Source: Sciscionella sediminilitoris
Lineage (GTDB): Bacteria; Actinomycetota; Actinomycetes; Mycobacteriales; Pseudonocardiaceae
Length of the DNA: 64,000 bases
Assembly (NCBI RefSeq): GCF_000737195.2
Contig: NZ_JALM01000003.1
Span: 62,001 to 126,000 of the forward strand
Direction of reading: 5' to 3'
Shown: positions 49,129-57,407 of the stretch, one piece after another
Position numbering within the stretch: position 1 is the stretch's first letter
Layout: each line of letters begins with the position of its first letter
Made by a program: the position numbers and the translations under genes
The notes under the pieces: model-generated
Database searches by the model: none
What the model was told of the DNA's origin: nothing
Seen by the model: the letters and a program-made list of their open reading frames with translations, nothing else

Positions 49129-49157
49129 CCTTGTCCTCCTTGGGTTTTCGGGAATGT

Positions 49158-50810
49158 TCAGTCGGTTCCGCGGTAGGTCCGGCGCGCCGCCGATTCGGAG
49201 ACCCGGCCCGCGCGCACGTCCTCGGCGAGGCGTTCCGGATCGCGTTCACGCGGATCACCGGCACCACCGGAGCCCGGGCTCTCCACCCGGAGCACATCGC
49301 CCTCGCGCAGTTCCACCCCGGAGATGCGCCCCGAGGCCAGCACCCGTTCGCCGGGACGCCCGGGATTGAACACGAACCGTCCGCTCGTGCCGTCCGCGCC
49401 GCCGCGGGTGCCCCACGGCCTGCTGTGCTGCCGGTCGGCGTGCGCGGAGAACTCGGCCCGTTCGGCGCGCACCCGGATGTCGCGGCGCACCCCGAGCCCT
49501 CCCCGGTGTTCACCCGTGCCACCGGAATCGGTGATCAGCTCGTAGGTGTCCACCAGCAGCGGGTACTCCTGTTCCAGTGCCTCGATCGGCAGGTTGGAGG
49601 AGTTGGTGATGTGCACCTGGACCGCGTCCATCCCGTCCTTGTGCTGCCGGGCGCCACCGCCACCGGCCACGACCTCCGGGTAGACGAAGAATTCCCCTTC
49701 GTGTTCCCCGGAGAAGGTCACATAGGTGACGGTGCTGTGGCTGGCGGCGGGCACCCGGTCCGGGACGGCCTCGGCCAGTGCGCCGAGCACGGTGTCGGCC
49801 ACCCGCTGGCAGGTGTCGGTGCGCGCGGTGACCGGGGCGGGCTCGGCCGGGTTCACGATGCTGCCCTTCGGGGCGCTGATCCGCACCGCACCGTAGAATC
49901 CGCCGTTCGGTGGGATCCCCGGATCCAGCACGGCCTTGAGCGCGTAGAACACCGTGGCCTCCAGCGCCGGGCGCACCACGTTGATCCCGACCGGGGACTG
50001 TGGCCCGGTTCCGGCGAAGTCCAGGGCGATCGACTGCCCGTCCACGGTGACCCGCACCCGGATCTCGGTCGGTTCGCCGCCGTCGTCGGGATCGAGCACA
50101 TCGGTGAACGTGTAACTGCCGTCCGGCACCTCGGCCACCGCGGCGGCGAGCCGGTTGCGCGCGTGCTCCAGCAGATAGTCGGTGGCCGCGGCCACGGTTT
50201 CGGTGCCATAGCGGGAATGCAGTTCGAGCAGCCCGCGCTCGCCGAGCTCCACCGAGGCCAGCTGGGCGAGCATGTCCCCGCGCCGCTCGGCGGGCAGCCG
50301 CGAGTTGAGCGCGATGAAGGCCAGCGGGGCGTGTTCGGTTCCCGCCGCGGTGGCGAACCGGACCAGCGGGATGCGCAGCCCCTCCGCGTACAGCGAGGTG
50401 GAGTCCCCGGCGTTGCTGCCCGGCACCCGGCCGCCGATGTCCGAGTGGTGCGCGATGTTGGCGCTGTAGCCCACCAGCCGCCCGCCGGAGAACACCGGTT
50501 TGACCATGGTGATGTCCGGCAGATGGGTGCCGCCGCCGTAGTAGGGATCGTTGGTGATGAACACATCCCCTTCGCGCACGGTCAGATCCGCGGCGAGCAG
50601 GGCATCGATCAGCCCGGTCATCGAACCCATGTGGATGGGCATGTTCTCCGCCTGCGCGACCAGCTTTCCCTCCCGGTCGAACAGCGCGGTCGAGCAGTCA
50701 CTGCGTTCCTTGATGTTGGTGGAATAGCTGGCCCTGCGCAGCGCCGCGCCCATCTCCTCGGCGATGCTCACCAGGGACGCGCCGATGACCTGCACGGTGA
50801 TCAGGTCCAT
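49158..50810 (-). CDS. Hydantoinase B/oxoprolinase family protein (HyuB)
   Basis: 550 residues. Family-defining blocks are ERSDCSTALFDREGKLVAQAENMPIHMGSM, FITNDPYYGGGTHLPDIT, SANIAHHSDIGGRVPGS and the C-terminal GGLGVRRD. HyuB is the hydrolytic subunit that, with HyuA, opens a 5-oxoproline or hydantoin ring using ATP. It overlaps the HyuA stop by ten bases. N-methylhydantoin or 5-oxoproline are both possible; the adjacent sarcosine-oxidase-like gene favours N-methylhydantoin, the GGT gene favours oxoproline. Confidence 0.92.
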   Translation of the reverse strand: MDLITVQVIGASLVSIAEEMGAALRRASYSTNIKERSDCSTALFDREGKLVAQAENMPIHMGSMTGLIDALLAADLTVREGDVFITNDPYYGGGTHLPDITMVKPVFSGGRLVGYSANIAHHSDIGGRVPGSNAGDSTSLYAEGLRIPLVRFATAAGTEHAPLAFIALNSRLPAERRGDMLAQLASVELGERGLLELHSRYGTETVAAATDYLLEHARNRLAAAVAEVPDGSYTFTDVLDPDDGGEPTEIRVRVTVDGQSIALDFAGTGPQSPVGINVVRPALEATVFYALKAVLDPGIPPNGGFYGAVRISAPKGSIVNPAEPAPVTARTDTCQRVADTVLGALAEAVPDRVPAASHSTVTYVTFSGEHEGEFFVYPEVVAGGGGARQHKDGMDAVQVHITNSSNLPIEALEQEYPLLVDTYELITDSGGTGEHRGGLGVRRDIRVRAERAEFSAHADRQHSRPWGTRGGADGTSGRFVFNPGRPGERVLASGRISGVELREGDVLRVESPGSGGAGDPRERDPERLAEDVRAGRVSESAARRTYRGTD

Positions 50811-52870
50811 GAGTGCCCCTCCAGTTCGATGAGGATGTTGCCGTACTCGTCCACCCGGGCGTGCGCATCGGGTGTGATCACGGTGGTGGTGTCCATCTGT
50901 TCGACGATCGCCGGACCGTCGAACCGTGCTCCCGCGCCCAGATCCGCGCGCCGGTACACCGGGGTGCGCACCGGATCCCCGGCGTCGAAGTCGACCATGC
51001 GGTGCTCGATCGGTTCGGTGGCACCGGTTTTCCCGGGAAGCCGCGGGATCACCGGCCGGGGGACCTCGGCGGTCGCGGTGAGCGCGAGCTCCACCAGCTG
51101 CACGGTGGCCTGTTCGTGCGCGTAGCCGTAGGCCTTGGTGTGCGCGGCATGGAAGGCGGCGGTGAGCTGTGCCAGCTCTGGACCGCCGAGTGCCGCAGAG
51201 TCCACGATGGACTGTTCGAGCGGGACGGTGAGTTCGAAGTTCTGCCGCGCGTACCGCATCCGGGCCACCCCGGTGATGGTGCGCGTGGCACCTTCGGGAG
51301 CCTGCTCGTCCAGCCAGCCCACCGCCGTGGCCCGCAATCCGGCCAGTACCTCGTTCACCGCGCCCAGCTCCCGCTCCCGCGCCTCGGCGAGCACGGCATG
51401 GGTGAACTCGCCGCGGATATCGGTGGCCAGCAGGCCGAGCGCGCACAGGGTTCCCGGGTTCGGCGGCACGAGCACGGTGGACATCCCGACCTCCCGCGCC
51501 ACTTCCACGGCGTGCAGCGGGCCCGCCCCGCCGAAGGCCACGAGCACGTATCCGCGCGGGTCCTCCCCCGCCTCCACCGAGACCTTGCGCACCGCACCGG
51601 CCATGTTCACCGCGGCGATGCGCCCGATCCCGCGGGCCGCGGTGGCGTTGTCCACCCGCATCCCCTGCGCGACCTCGGCCACCGCGCGTTCGGCCGCGGG
51701 ATAGTCGACCGCGAGCGCCCCGCCGAGGATGAACCGCGGATTGAGCCGCCCGCGCAGCACGTTCGCATCGGTGACCGTCGGCCGTTGCCCGCCGCGCCCA
51801 TAGGCTGCGGGCCCCGGCTGGGATCCGGCACTGGCCGGACCGACCTCGAGCGCCCCGCCGCCGTCCACCGAGGCGATACTGCCGCCGCCCGCGCCGACGG
51901 TGTGAATGTCCAGCGAGGGAGTGCGCACCGGGCGCCCGTTGATGCTGCGCTGCGCGCTCGGGGTGGCCTCCCCGCCCGCGACGAGGCACACATCGGTACT
52001 GGTGCCACCCATGTCGAAGGTGATCAGATCGCGGTATCCCGCGGTGCGCGCCAGGTGCACCGCACCGACCACCCCTGCGGAGGGACCGGAGAGCAGGGTG
52101 CCGACCGGATAGTTCCGTACCGCGTCCAGTGTGGACAGACCGCCGCCGGAACCGATCACCCGCGGTTCGACCGGAACCCCGAGCTCGGCGATGCGCCCGG
52201 CGAGCCGGGAAAGATAACGCTCGATCCGCGGCCCGACATAGGCGTTGACCACCGTGGTGGAGAACCGCTCGAATTCGCGGAACACCGGGGCGATCGCCGC
52301 CGAGGAACACACATAGGCCTCGGGGAACAGTTCACGCAGCCGCCGCACCGCCGCCGCCTCGTGCTCCGGATTGCGGTAGCTGTGCAGGAAACAGACCGCG
52401 ATCGCCTCCGGCGCGTACTCGGCGATGCGCCGCGCGGGACCGGTCAGCGCGTCCTCGGTGAGCGGGACGAGCACCTTCCCGTCCGCGTCCACCCGTTCGG
52501 CGACCGGGTACACCTGCTCCCGCGGGACCAGGGTGGCCGGCTTGTCCGCGTCCAGATCGTAGAGCGCGGGCCGCTGCTGGCGGCCGATCTCCAGGATGTC
52601 GCGCATCCCGCCGGTGGTGAGCAAGGCGGTGCGCGCACCGTTCTCCTCCAGCACCACGTTCGTCGCCACCGTGGTGCCGTGCCCCAGGTACCCGATCTCG
52701 GCGGCGGGTTTCCCGGTGCGCTCCAGGATGGCCCGCACTCCCTCGGTGACCGCGATCGACTGGTCCTCGGTGGTGGAGGCCAGTTTGTACACCTCGAACG
52801 CGCCCGTCTCCGTGTCGAGCGCGGTCACATCGGTGAACGTCCCGCCGACGTCGATACCGATCCGCAGCAT
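50801..52870 (-). CDS. Hydantoinase/oxoprolinase ATPase subunit (HyuA)
   Basis: 689 residues. N-terminal Hydant_A_N with the actin-like phosphate loop GIDVGGTFTDV at 5-15, GHGTTVATNVVLE, then the Hydantoinase_A domain with FDMGGTSTDV near 290 and GAGGGSIA. It couples ATP hydrolysis to ring activation for HyuB. ATG 52870 begins directly at the phosphate loop and has GAGAAGG upstream. It follows the oxidase gene by 26 bases. C-terminal residues overlap the HyuB start. Confidence 0.92.
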   Translation of the reverse strand: MLRIGIDVGGTFTDVTALDTETGAFEVYKLASTTEDQSIAVTEGVRAILERTGKPAAEIGYLGHGTTVATNVVLEENGARTALLTTGGMRDILEIGRQQRPALYDLDADKPATLVPREQVYPVAERVDADGKVLVPLTEDALTGPARRIAEYAPEAIAVCFLHSYRNPEHEAAAVRRLRELFPEAYVCSSAAIAPVFREFERFSTTVVNAYVGPRIERYLSRLAGRIAELGVPVEPRVIGSGGGLSTLDAVRNYPVGTLLSGPSAGVVGAVHLARTAGYRDLITFDMGGTSTDVCLVAGGEATPSAQRSINGRPVRTPSLDIHTVGAGGGSIASVDGGGALEVGPASAGSQPGPAAYGRGGQRPTVTDANVLRGRLNPRFILGGALAVDYPAAERAVAEVAQGMRVDNATAARGIGRIAAVNMAGAVRKVSVEAGEDPRGYVLVAFGGAGPLHAVEVAREVGMSTVLVPPNPGTLCALGLLATDIRGEFTHAVLAEARERELGAVNEVLAGLRATAVGWLDEQAPEGATRTITGVARMRYARQNFELTVPLEQSIVDSAALGGPELAQLTAAFHAAHTKAYGYAHEQATVQLVELALTATAEVPRPVIPRLPGKTGATEPIEHRMVDFDAGDPVRTPVYRRADLGAGARFDGPAIVEQMDTTTVITPDAHARVDEYGNILIELEGHSWT

Positions 52871-52896
52871 GCCTTCTCCTCTCGATCGTGCCTCGG

Positions 52897-54036
52897 TCAG
52901 GCGGCGATTCGCTCGATCCCCAGGTGTTCCACGGGCCATTCGGTGCGGCCCTCGCACACCAGATCGGCGGCGGCCTCGGCGAACACCGGGGAGAGTTTGA
53001 AGCCGTGCCCGGAGAATCCGCCCATGGCAAGGATGTTCGGGCTGCCCGGAACCCGGCCGATGATGCCGTGGTTGTCCTCGGTGTAGCCCTCCATATAGGT
53101 CCGCACGCTCAGCGGTTCGGCGCGCAGCCCGGGAAGACAGCGGGTCACCGCGCGGGTCACCCGCTGCAGATAATCGGTGTCCACCACCGGATCGAGCCGT
53201 TCCGGATCCGGCACGGTGGATTTCTCGACATGCAGATTGATCTTCACCCCGTCGCCGACATCCGGGAAGAAGGAGAACCGGTTCTCCCCGCCGCTGCGCC
53301 GCATACCGACCGGAAACCGTTGCGGCGCCCAGTATCCGGGTTCGGCACCGGAGAACCAGCACAGCACCGCCCTGCGTACCTCCACCGCGCGGCGCAGCAT
53401 CGGGAAAGCCTCGCCGATCCACGGCCCGGTGCACACGATGACCTGATCGAAGTGTTCGGTGTGCCGCTGCCCTTCGCGCCGATAGTGCACCGCGACCCCA
53501 TTGCGGGATTCGCCGACCTCCTCCACATAGGTCCCGGTGTGCACGCGCGCGCCCGCCTCGAGCGCGCAGGAACTCGCCGCCCGGACCGCGCGCGCCGGAT
53601 GCAGCAGCCCGCCCTCGCGGTCCAGGAAGGCGAGATCGCCCTCGAAGAGCCGGTGCTGGGGATACGCGGATTCCTCGACCAGCTCGCCGTCGACCGACCA
53701 CTGCCGCGCGACATCGAGCACCGTGCGCACATCGGGGTCCCCGGCCGAACCGACGGTCAGCGCGCCGTACGGTTCGAACAGCCGCTGCCCGGTCCGTTCC
53801 TCGAGCTCCAGCCAGGCGCTCCGGGCCGCGCGCAACAGCGGCACATAACGCCCGCCCTCCTTGTAGGCGATCCGGAAGATCCTGGTCTGCCCGCCCGCAG
53901 CACCGCGGTCGTGCCCGAGCTCGAATCGCTCGAATCCCGTAGCCTCGATCCCGCGCATCGCGAGCCGGCGCAGTACCTGACTGCCCATGGTGCCCACACC
54001 GACAACGCCCACCCGGATCTGCTGAACTGGTGCCAT
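52897..54036 (-). CDS. FAD-dependent oxidase, sarcosine oxidase/MTOX family
   Basis: 379 residues. N-terminal Rossmann GVVGVGTMGS, then GGQTRIFRIAYKEGGRYVPL, a DAO-fold core with VIVCTGPW, and FSGHGFKLSP near the C-terminus, all typical of monomeric sarcosine or N-methyltryptophan oxidase. In those enzymes a cysteine before the Y-T-x-D-x-H segment binds FAD covalently; here the corresponding stretch (VRTYMEGYTED) has none, so FAD is probably non-covalent or the substrate differs. It leads the HyuAB operon and is divergent from the RpiR gene. Confidence 0.88.
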   Translation of the reverse strand: MAPVQQIRVGVVGVGTMGSQVLRRLAMRGIEATGFERFELGHDRGAAGGQTRIFRIAYKEGGRYVPLLRAARSAWLELEERTGQRLFEPYGALTVGSAGDPDVRTVLDVARQWSVDGELVEESAYPQHRLFEGDLAFLDREGGLLHPARAVRAASSCALEAGARVHTGTYVEEVGESRNGVAVHYRREGQRHTEHFDQVIVCTGPWIGEAFPMLRRAVEVRRAVLCWFSGAEPGYWAPQRFPVGMRRSGGENRFSFFPDVGDGVKINLHVEKSTVPDPERLDPVVDTDYLQRVTRAVTRCLPGLRAEPLSVRTYMEGYTEDNHGIIGRVPGSPNILAMGGFSGHGFKLSPVFAEAAADLVCEGRTEWPVEHLGIERIAA

Positions 54037-54054
54037 GACGCTGAACGTAGCATT

Positions 54055-54075
54055 TACTTCGCGTAGAAGAAAGTA
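54055..54075. promoter_or_regulatory. TACTT-N11-AAGTA inverted repeat, candidate RpiR operator
   Basis: Five-base arms with an 11-base spacer in the 45-base gap between the divergent oxidase operon and the RpiR-type regulator. A CTTC/GAAG pair is nested inside. The gap is so short that a bound protein would cover both promoters. Confidence 0.45.
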
Positions 54076-54081
54076 GGCGAC

Positions 54082-54957
54082 GTGAACACTTCACCATCGC
54101 TCGGCCGGCGCATCGCCCGGGCGGGCCAGCTCGCCGCGGGGGAACGCGCGGTGGCCGACTACCTGACCGAGCACCCGGAGGAGGCGGCGGTCTCCTCGGC
54201 CGCCCAGCTCGGCGCGGTCACCGGGACCAGCGATGCCACCGTCATCCGCACCGCGCGCAAGCTCGGTTTCGACGGGCTCGGCGAGCTCAAACGCGCGCTC
54301 GTGGAACACGTGGCCCGGCGCCGGGATCCGGCCAAGGTACTCGGCGAACGCGTGAAGCGGCTGCCCAGCGAAGGGGCGACCGTGCTGGACGCGGTGCTCG
54401 GCGCCGGGGGAAACCTGCTCGAACAGGCCCATTCGCTGATCCCGCAACAGCAGTGGGCCGAAACCGTACGGCGGCTGTCCACGGCGAGCCGGATCTGGGT
54501 GTTCGGCATCGGGCCGAGTGGTACCGTCGCGGAGAACTTCGCCCTCGCGCTGCGCAGGGCCGGGATCGACGCGGATTCCTGGACCGCGACCGGTTTCCGG
54601 CTCGCCGACGACCTGCTGCGGGTGCGCGCCGAGCACGCCCTCGTGGTCATCGCCCCGCTGCGGGTGTTCCGGGAGACCGAGATCGTGCTCGGGCACGCGC
54701 GCACCGCGGGCGCCTACACCGTGCTGCTCACCGAGGCGTTCGAGATCCTCGAACCCGACCGCGCCGACCAGATCCTGCGGCTGCCCGAATCCACCGCGGG
54801 CGCGGCGAACGAACTGCTCGTCCCGCTCGCCCTGTTGCACGGGCTCGCGCTCGAACTCGCCGCGCGGGACTCGGAGACCGCCGTGCACCACCACGAGGAG
54901 CTCAACACGCTGCGCTCGGAGATCACCGGAACCCCCTTGGACGGCACCGCGCAGTAG
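54082..54957 (+). CDS. MurR/RpiR family transcriptional regulator
   Basis: 291 residues: N-terminal HTH_6 domain (AGERAVADYLTEHPEEAAVSSAAQLG, then TSDATVIRTARKLGFDGLGELK) and a C-terminal SIS domain (RIWVFGIGPSGTVAENFALALRRAG). SIS domains usually sense phosphosugars, but in HyuAB-type operons RpiR proteins may bind other ligands. It is divergent from the oxidase/HyuAB/GGT operon and probably controls it. The GTG start lacks a clear Shine-Dalgarno. Confidence 0.92.
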   Translation: MNTSPSLGRRIARAGQLAAGERAVADYLTEHPEEAAVSSAAQLGAVTGTSDATVIRTARKLGFDGLGELKRALVEHVARRRDPAKVLGERVKRLPSEGATVLDAVLGAGGNLLEQAHSLIPQQQWAETVRRLSTASRIWVFGIGPSGTVAENFALALRRAGIDADSWTATGFRLADDLLRVRAEHALVVIAPLRVFRETEIVLGHARTAGAYTVLLTEAFEILEPDRADQILRLPESTAGAANELLVPLALLHGLALELAARDSETAVHHHEELNTLRSEITGTPLDGTAQ

Positions 54958-54989
54958 CCCGGGCACTGAACCGGTCCGAGCGTGCGTGA

Positions 54990-55940
54990 TCAGTGCGCGA
55001 TCGCGGCCGGATCCGCGGTGGCCGGGGTCGCGGAAGGCACCAGGTCCAGCGCGGCGAGCATGCGCGCGGTCTCCACGAACTGGTGCACCGGACCGGCGTC
55101 CATGTCGTTGCGCCACGCGATCGCCAAGGGTGACGGTGGCAGATCCTCGACCGGGACGAAGGCCAGCCCGGGACGGTCGTAGAACCGCTGGGTGGAGGCC
55201 TGGGTGAACGCGACCCCGCGGTCGGCGAGGATCGCCTCGAAGCACTCGTCCACGCTGCCGACCTCGGCGCCAATCCGGACGGTGTACGGGCCGCGGGACT
55301 CGGTCGCGAGCCAGAAATCCCGCCAGTACTCGGGTGCCCTGCGCCCCACGAAGGGTTCGCCGACCACGTCCTGCACCGACACCCGGGGACGCCCGGCCAG
55401 GTGGCAGTACTCGGACATGACGAGCACCCGCGGCTCGACGAACAGCGTTTCGATGGACAACCAGTCCTGGACGAGCACCGGCGGCCGCACGAAGGCCACA
55501 TCGGTGCTGCCGTTGGCCAGTCCGACATAGGGGTCCGCGAAATCGTAGGACCGCATCTCGACCTGCACCCGCGGGAACCGGGTCTGGAAGGCGGCCAGGA
55601 TCTTCGGGGTCAGTTCGGCGGCCGCGTTCGCCTGGAACCCGACGATCAGGCTGCCGTTCCCGCCGTTGAACGCGGCCTTCCTGGTGCGCGCCGCGAGTCG
55701 TTCGGCACCGGTGAGCAGGCGCTCGGCCTCCTCACGGAACACCATTCCCGCCCTGGTCAGGGTCACATGGCGGCTGTCCCGTTCGAGCAGCCGCGCGCCG
55801 AGCTGATGCTCCAGCTTGCGGATCTGCACGCTCAGTGACGGCTGGCTGATGTGCAACCGGGCCGCCGCACGCCCGAAGTGGAGCTCGTCGGCGACGGCCA
55901 CGAAGTAGCGCATCAGGCGCAGCTCTGGCGGTTCGGCCAC
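54990..55940 (-). CDS. LysR family transcriptional regulator
   Basis: 316 residues: winged helix (LMRYFVAVADELHFGRAAARLHISQPSLSVQIRKLEHQLG) and a LysR substrate domain (VGFQANAAAELTPKIL). GTG 55940 gives the family N-terminus; the frame open to 56078 runs through the promoter region and is rejected. It is divergent from an SCP2-like gene and an alpha/beta hydrolase gene, its probable targets. It converges with the RpiR gene (32 bases apart). Confidence 0.9.
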   Translation of the reverse strand: MAEPPELRLMRYFVAVADELHFGRAAARLHISQPSLSVQIRKLEHQLGARLLERDSRHVTLTRAGMVFREEAERLLTGAERLAARTRKAAFNGGNGSLIVGFQANAAAELTPKILAAFQTRFPRVQVEMRSYDFADPYVGLANGSTDVAFVRPPVLVQDWLSIETLFVEPRVLVMSEYCHLAGRPRVSVQDVVGEPFVGRRAPEYWRDFWLATESRGPYTVRIGAEVGSVDECFEAILADRGVAFTQASTQRFYDRPGLAFVPVEDLPPSPLAIAWRNDMDAGPVHQFVETARMLAALDLVPSATPATADPAAIAH

Positions 55941-56014
55941 GCGGTCATGGTAAGCGCGCGGAGCCCGCGGGACCAATTGTTCTGGGCTATCGATCCGTTG
56001 CTCGCAGGTATTGG

Positions 56015-56029
56015 ACGCTCGCCGAGCGT
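56015..56029. promoter_or_regulatory. 15-base palindrome ACGCTCG-C-CGAGCGT
   Basis: Perfect 7-base arms around one base, in the 170-base gap between the LysR gene and the SCP2-like gene. It is a candidate operator or an RNA hairpin in the leader of the plus-strand transcript. Confidence 0.45.
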
Positions 56030-56110
56030 GCGGGATTGGATGAACCGCGTCGCACCGCGAATCGGCGGCTCGTGACATTTCCCTTTCATCCGCTCAGAGA
56101 GGAGCAGTCG

Positions 56111-56518
56111 ATGACAACGGCTACTCGTGCCCCCTCGGCACGGGCGTGGGCCGAGGCATTCGCCGAGGCCAGCAACACCGACGCGGAAATCAAGGCGCAC
56201 GGCAAATACTTCACGTGTTCCTATCTGCTCGACGCCGCCGAACGCAGCTACGTGATCCAGGTCGAGTCCGGCAGGGTCACCGGAATCGCCGTCGATCCGG
56301 GGCCGCTCGACGTTCCTTACCAGTTCGCGATCCGGGCGAGTGCGCAGACCTGGCGCGAATTCGGCGCCCCGGTCCCGGCGCCCATGTTCCACGGCATCTG
56401 GTCGGCCACGTTCCAGCGCGATATGCGCCTGGAGGGCGAGGTGCTCGTCCTCATGCAGAACCTGCGCTGCATCACCCGGCAGATCGAACTGCTGCGCGTC
56501 GTCGGTTCCCCGGTCTGA
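56111..56518 (+). CDS. SCP2 sterol-binding-like small protein
   Basis: 135 residues, no signal peptide. The pattern YVIQVESGRVTGIAVDPGP, then RASAQTWREF, LEGEVLVLMQNLRCITRQIELLR resembles SCP2-type lipid-binding domains. It might bind a hydrophobic ligand and present it to the hydrolase encoded 28 bases downstream. ATG 56111 follows GAGAGGAG. The similarity is by pattern, not proven. Confidence 0.7.
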   Translation: MTTATRAPSARAWAEAFAEASNTDAEIKAHGKYFTCSYLLDAAERSYVIQVESGRVTGIAVDPGPLDVPYQFAIRASAQTWREFGAPVPAPMFHGIWSATFQRDMRLEGEVLVLMQNLRCITRQIELLRVVGSPV

Positions 56519-56546
56519 GACCCGGCCGGACACAGAAAGGACCATC

Positions 56547-57407
56547 ATGAGCAAGATCTCCCCGGTCACCGGGCACTACATCACGATCGAGGTCGACGGC
56601 CTCGAATACAAGGTCTTCTACCTGGAGAACGGCACCGGCCAGCCGCTGGTCTGCCAGCACACCGCGGGCTGCCACAACCACCAGTGGCGCGACCTGCTCG
56701 AGGATGAGGAGATCACCGCGAACTATCGGGTGATCGCCTACGATCTGCCCCGGCACGGCAAGTCCGATCCGCCGGAGAACACCGAGTGGTGGAAGGAAGA
56801 GTACAAACTCACCGCCGAGCACTACGTCAATTTCATCCTCGCGCTCTGCGATGCCCTGGAACTGAAGGATCCGCTGTTCATGGGTTCCTCGTTCGGCGGG
56901 AACGCCGCGCTGCAACTGGCGCTGCGTCACCCGGACCGGTTCGCGGGAGTGCTCGCCGTCGAGGGCGCGGACTACTCCCCCGGTTTCTACCTCGACTGGT
57001 GGCAGCATCCGCACGCCAACGCGGCCCAGGTCTGCGCCAGTGGAACCTGGGACCTGATGGCCCCGCAGTCGCCCGAGTCCGACCGGTGGAAGACCTGGTT
57101 CTACTACTCCCAGGGTTCCGAGGCGTTCAAGGGCGATCTGCACTTCTACTCGGTGGACCACGATCTGCGCGATCGGCTGGGCGAGATCGACACCGACCGC
57201 TGCCCGGTCGTGATGCTGACCGGCGAGTACGACTACCTCACCACCCCGGAGGACAGCGCCCGCACCGCGAGCCGGATCAAGAACGGCAAGTTCATCAAGA
57301 TGCCCGAGATCGGGCACTTCCCGATGAGCGAGAACCACGCGCGGTTCCGGGGGCACCTGCTGGAAGCGCTCGAGATGCTGCGGAACCCGGCGGCCGCCTC
57401 GGCGTGA
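56547..57407 (+). CDS. Alpha/beta hydrolase
   Basis: 286 residues. Nucleophile elbow GSSFGGN (Ser near 113), oxyanion region CQHTAGCHNHQW, YDLPRHGKSDPP, acid in LTGEYDYLTTPEDS and catalytic histidine in EIGHFPMSENH. It cleaves an ester or C-C bond of unknown substrate; relatives occur in aromatic and terpenoid catabolism. GAAAGGA precedes ATG 56547. It is probably co-transcribed with the SCP2-like gene and controlled by the divergent LysR protein. Its last 113 bases overlap the convergent FUSC gene. Confidence 0.88.
   Translation: MSKISPVTGHYITIEVDGLEYKVFYLENGTGQPLVCQHTAGCHNHQWRDLLEDEEITANYRVIAYDLPRHGKSDPPENTEWWKEEYKLTAEHYVNFILALCDALELKDPLFMGSSFGGNAALQLALRHPDRFAGVLAVEGADYSPGFYLDWWQHPHANAAQVCASGTWDLMAPQSPESDRWKTWFYYSQGSEAFKGDLHFYSVDHDLRDRLGEIDTDRCPVVMLTGEYDYLTTPEDSARTASRIKNGKFIKMPEIGHFPMSENHARFRGHLLEALEMLRNPAAASA

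Noticed and set aside
46262-49522. 1086-codon frame extending the GGT gene upstream
   Set aside because: Everything before ATG 47875 is a shadow of the MFS gene; the GGT homology begins at that ATG, which has a Shine-Dalgarno.
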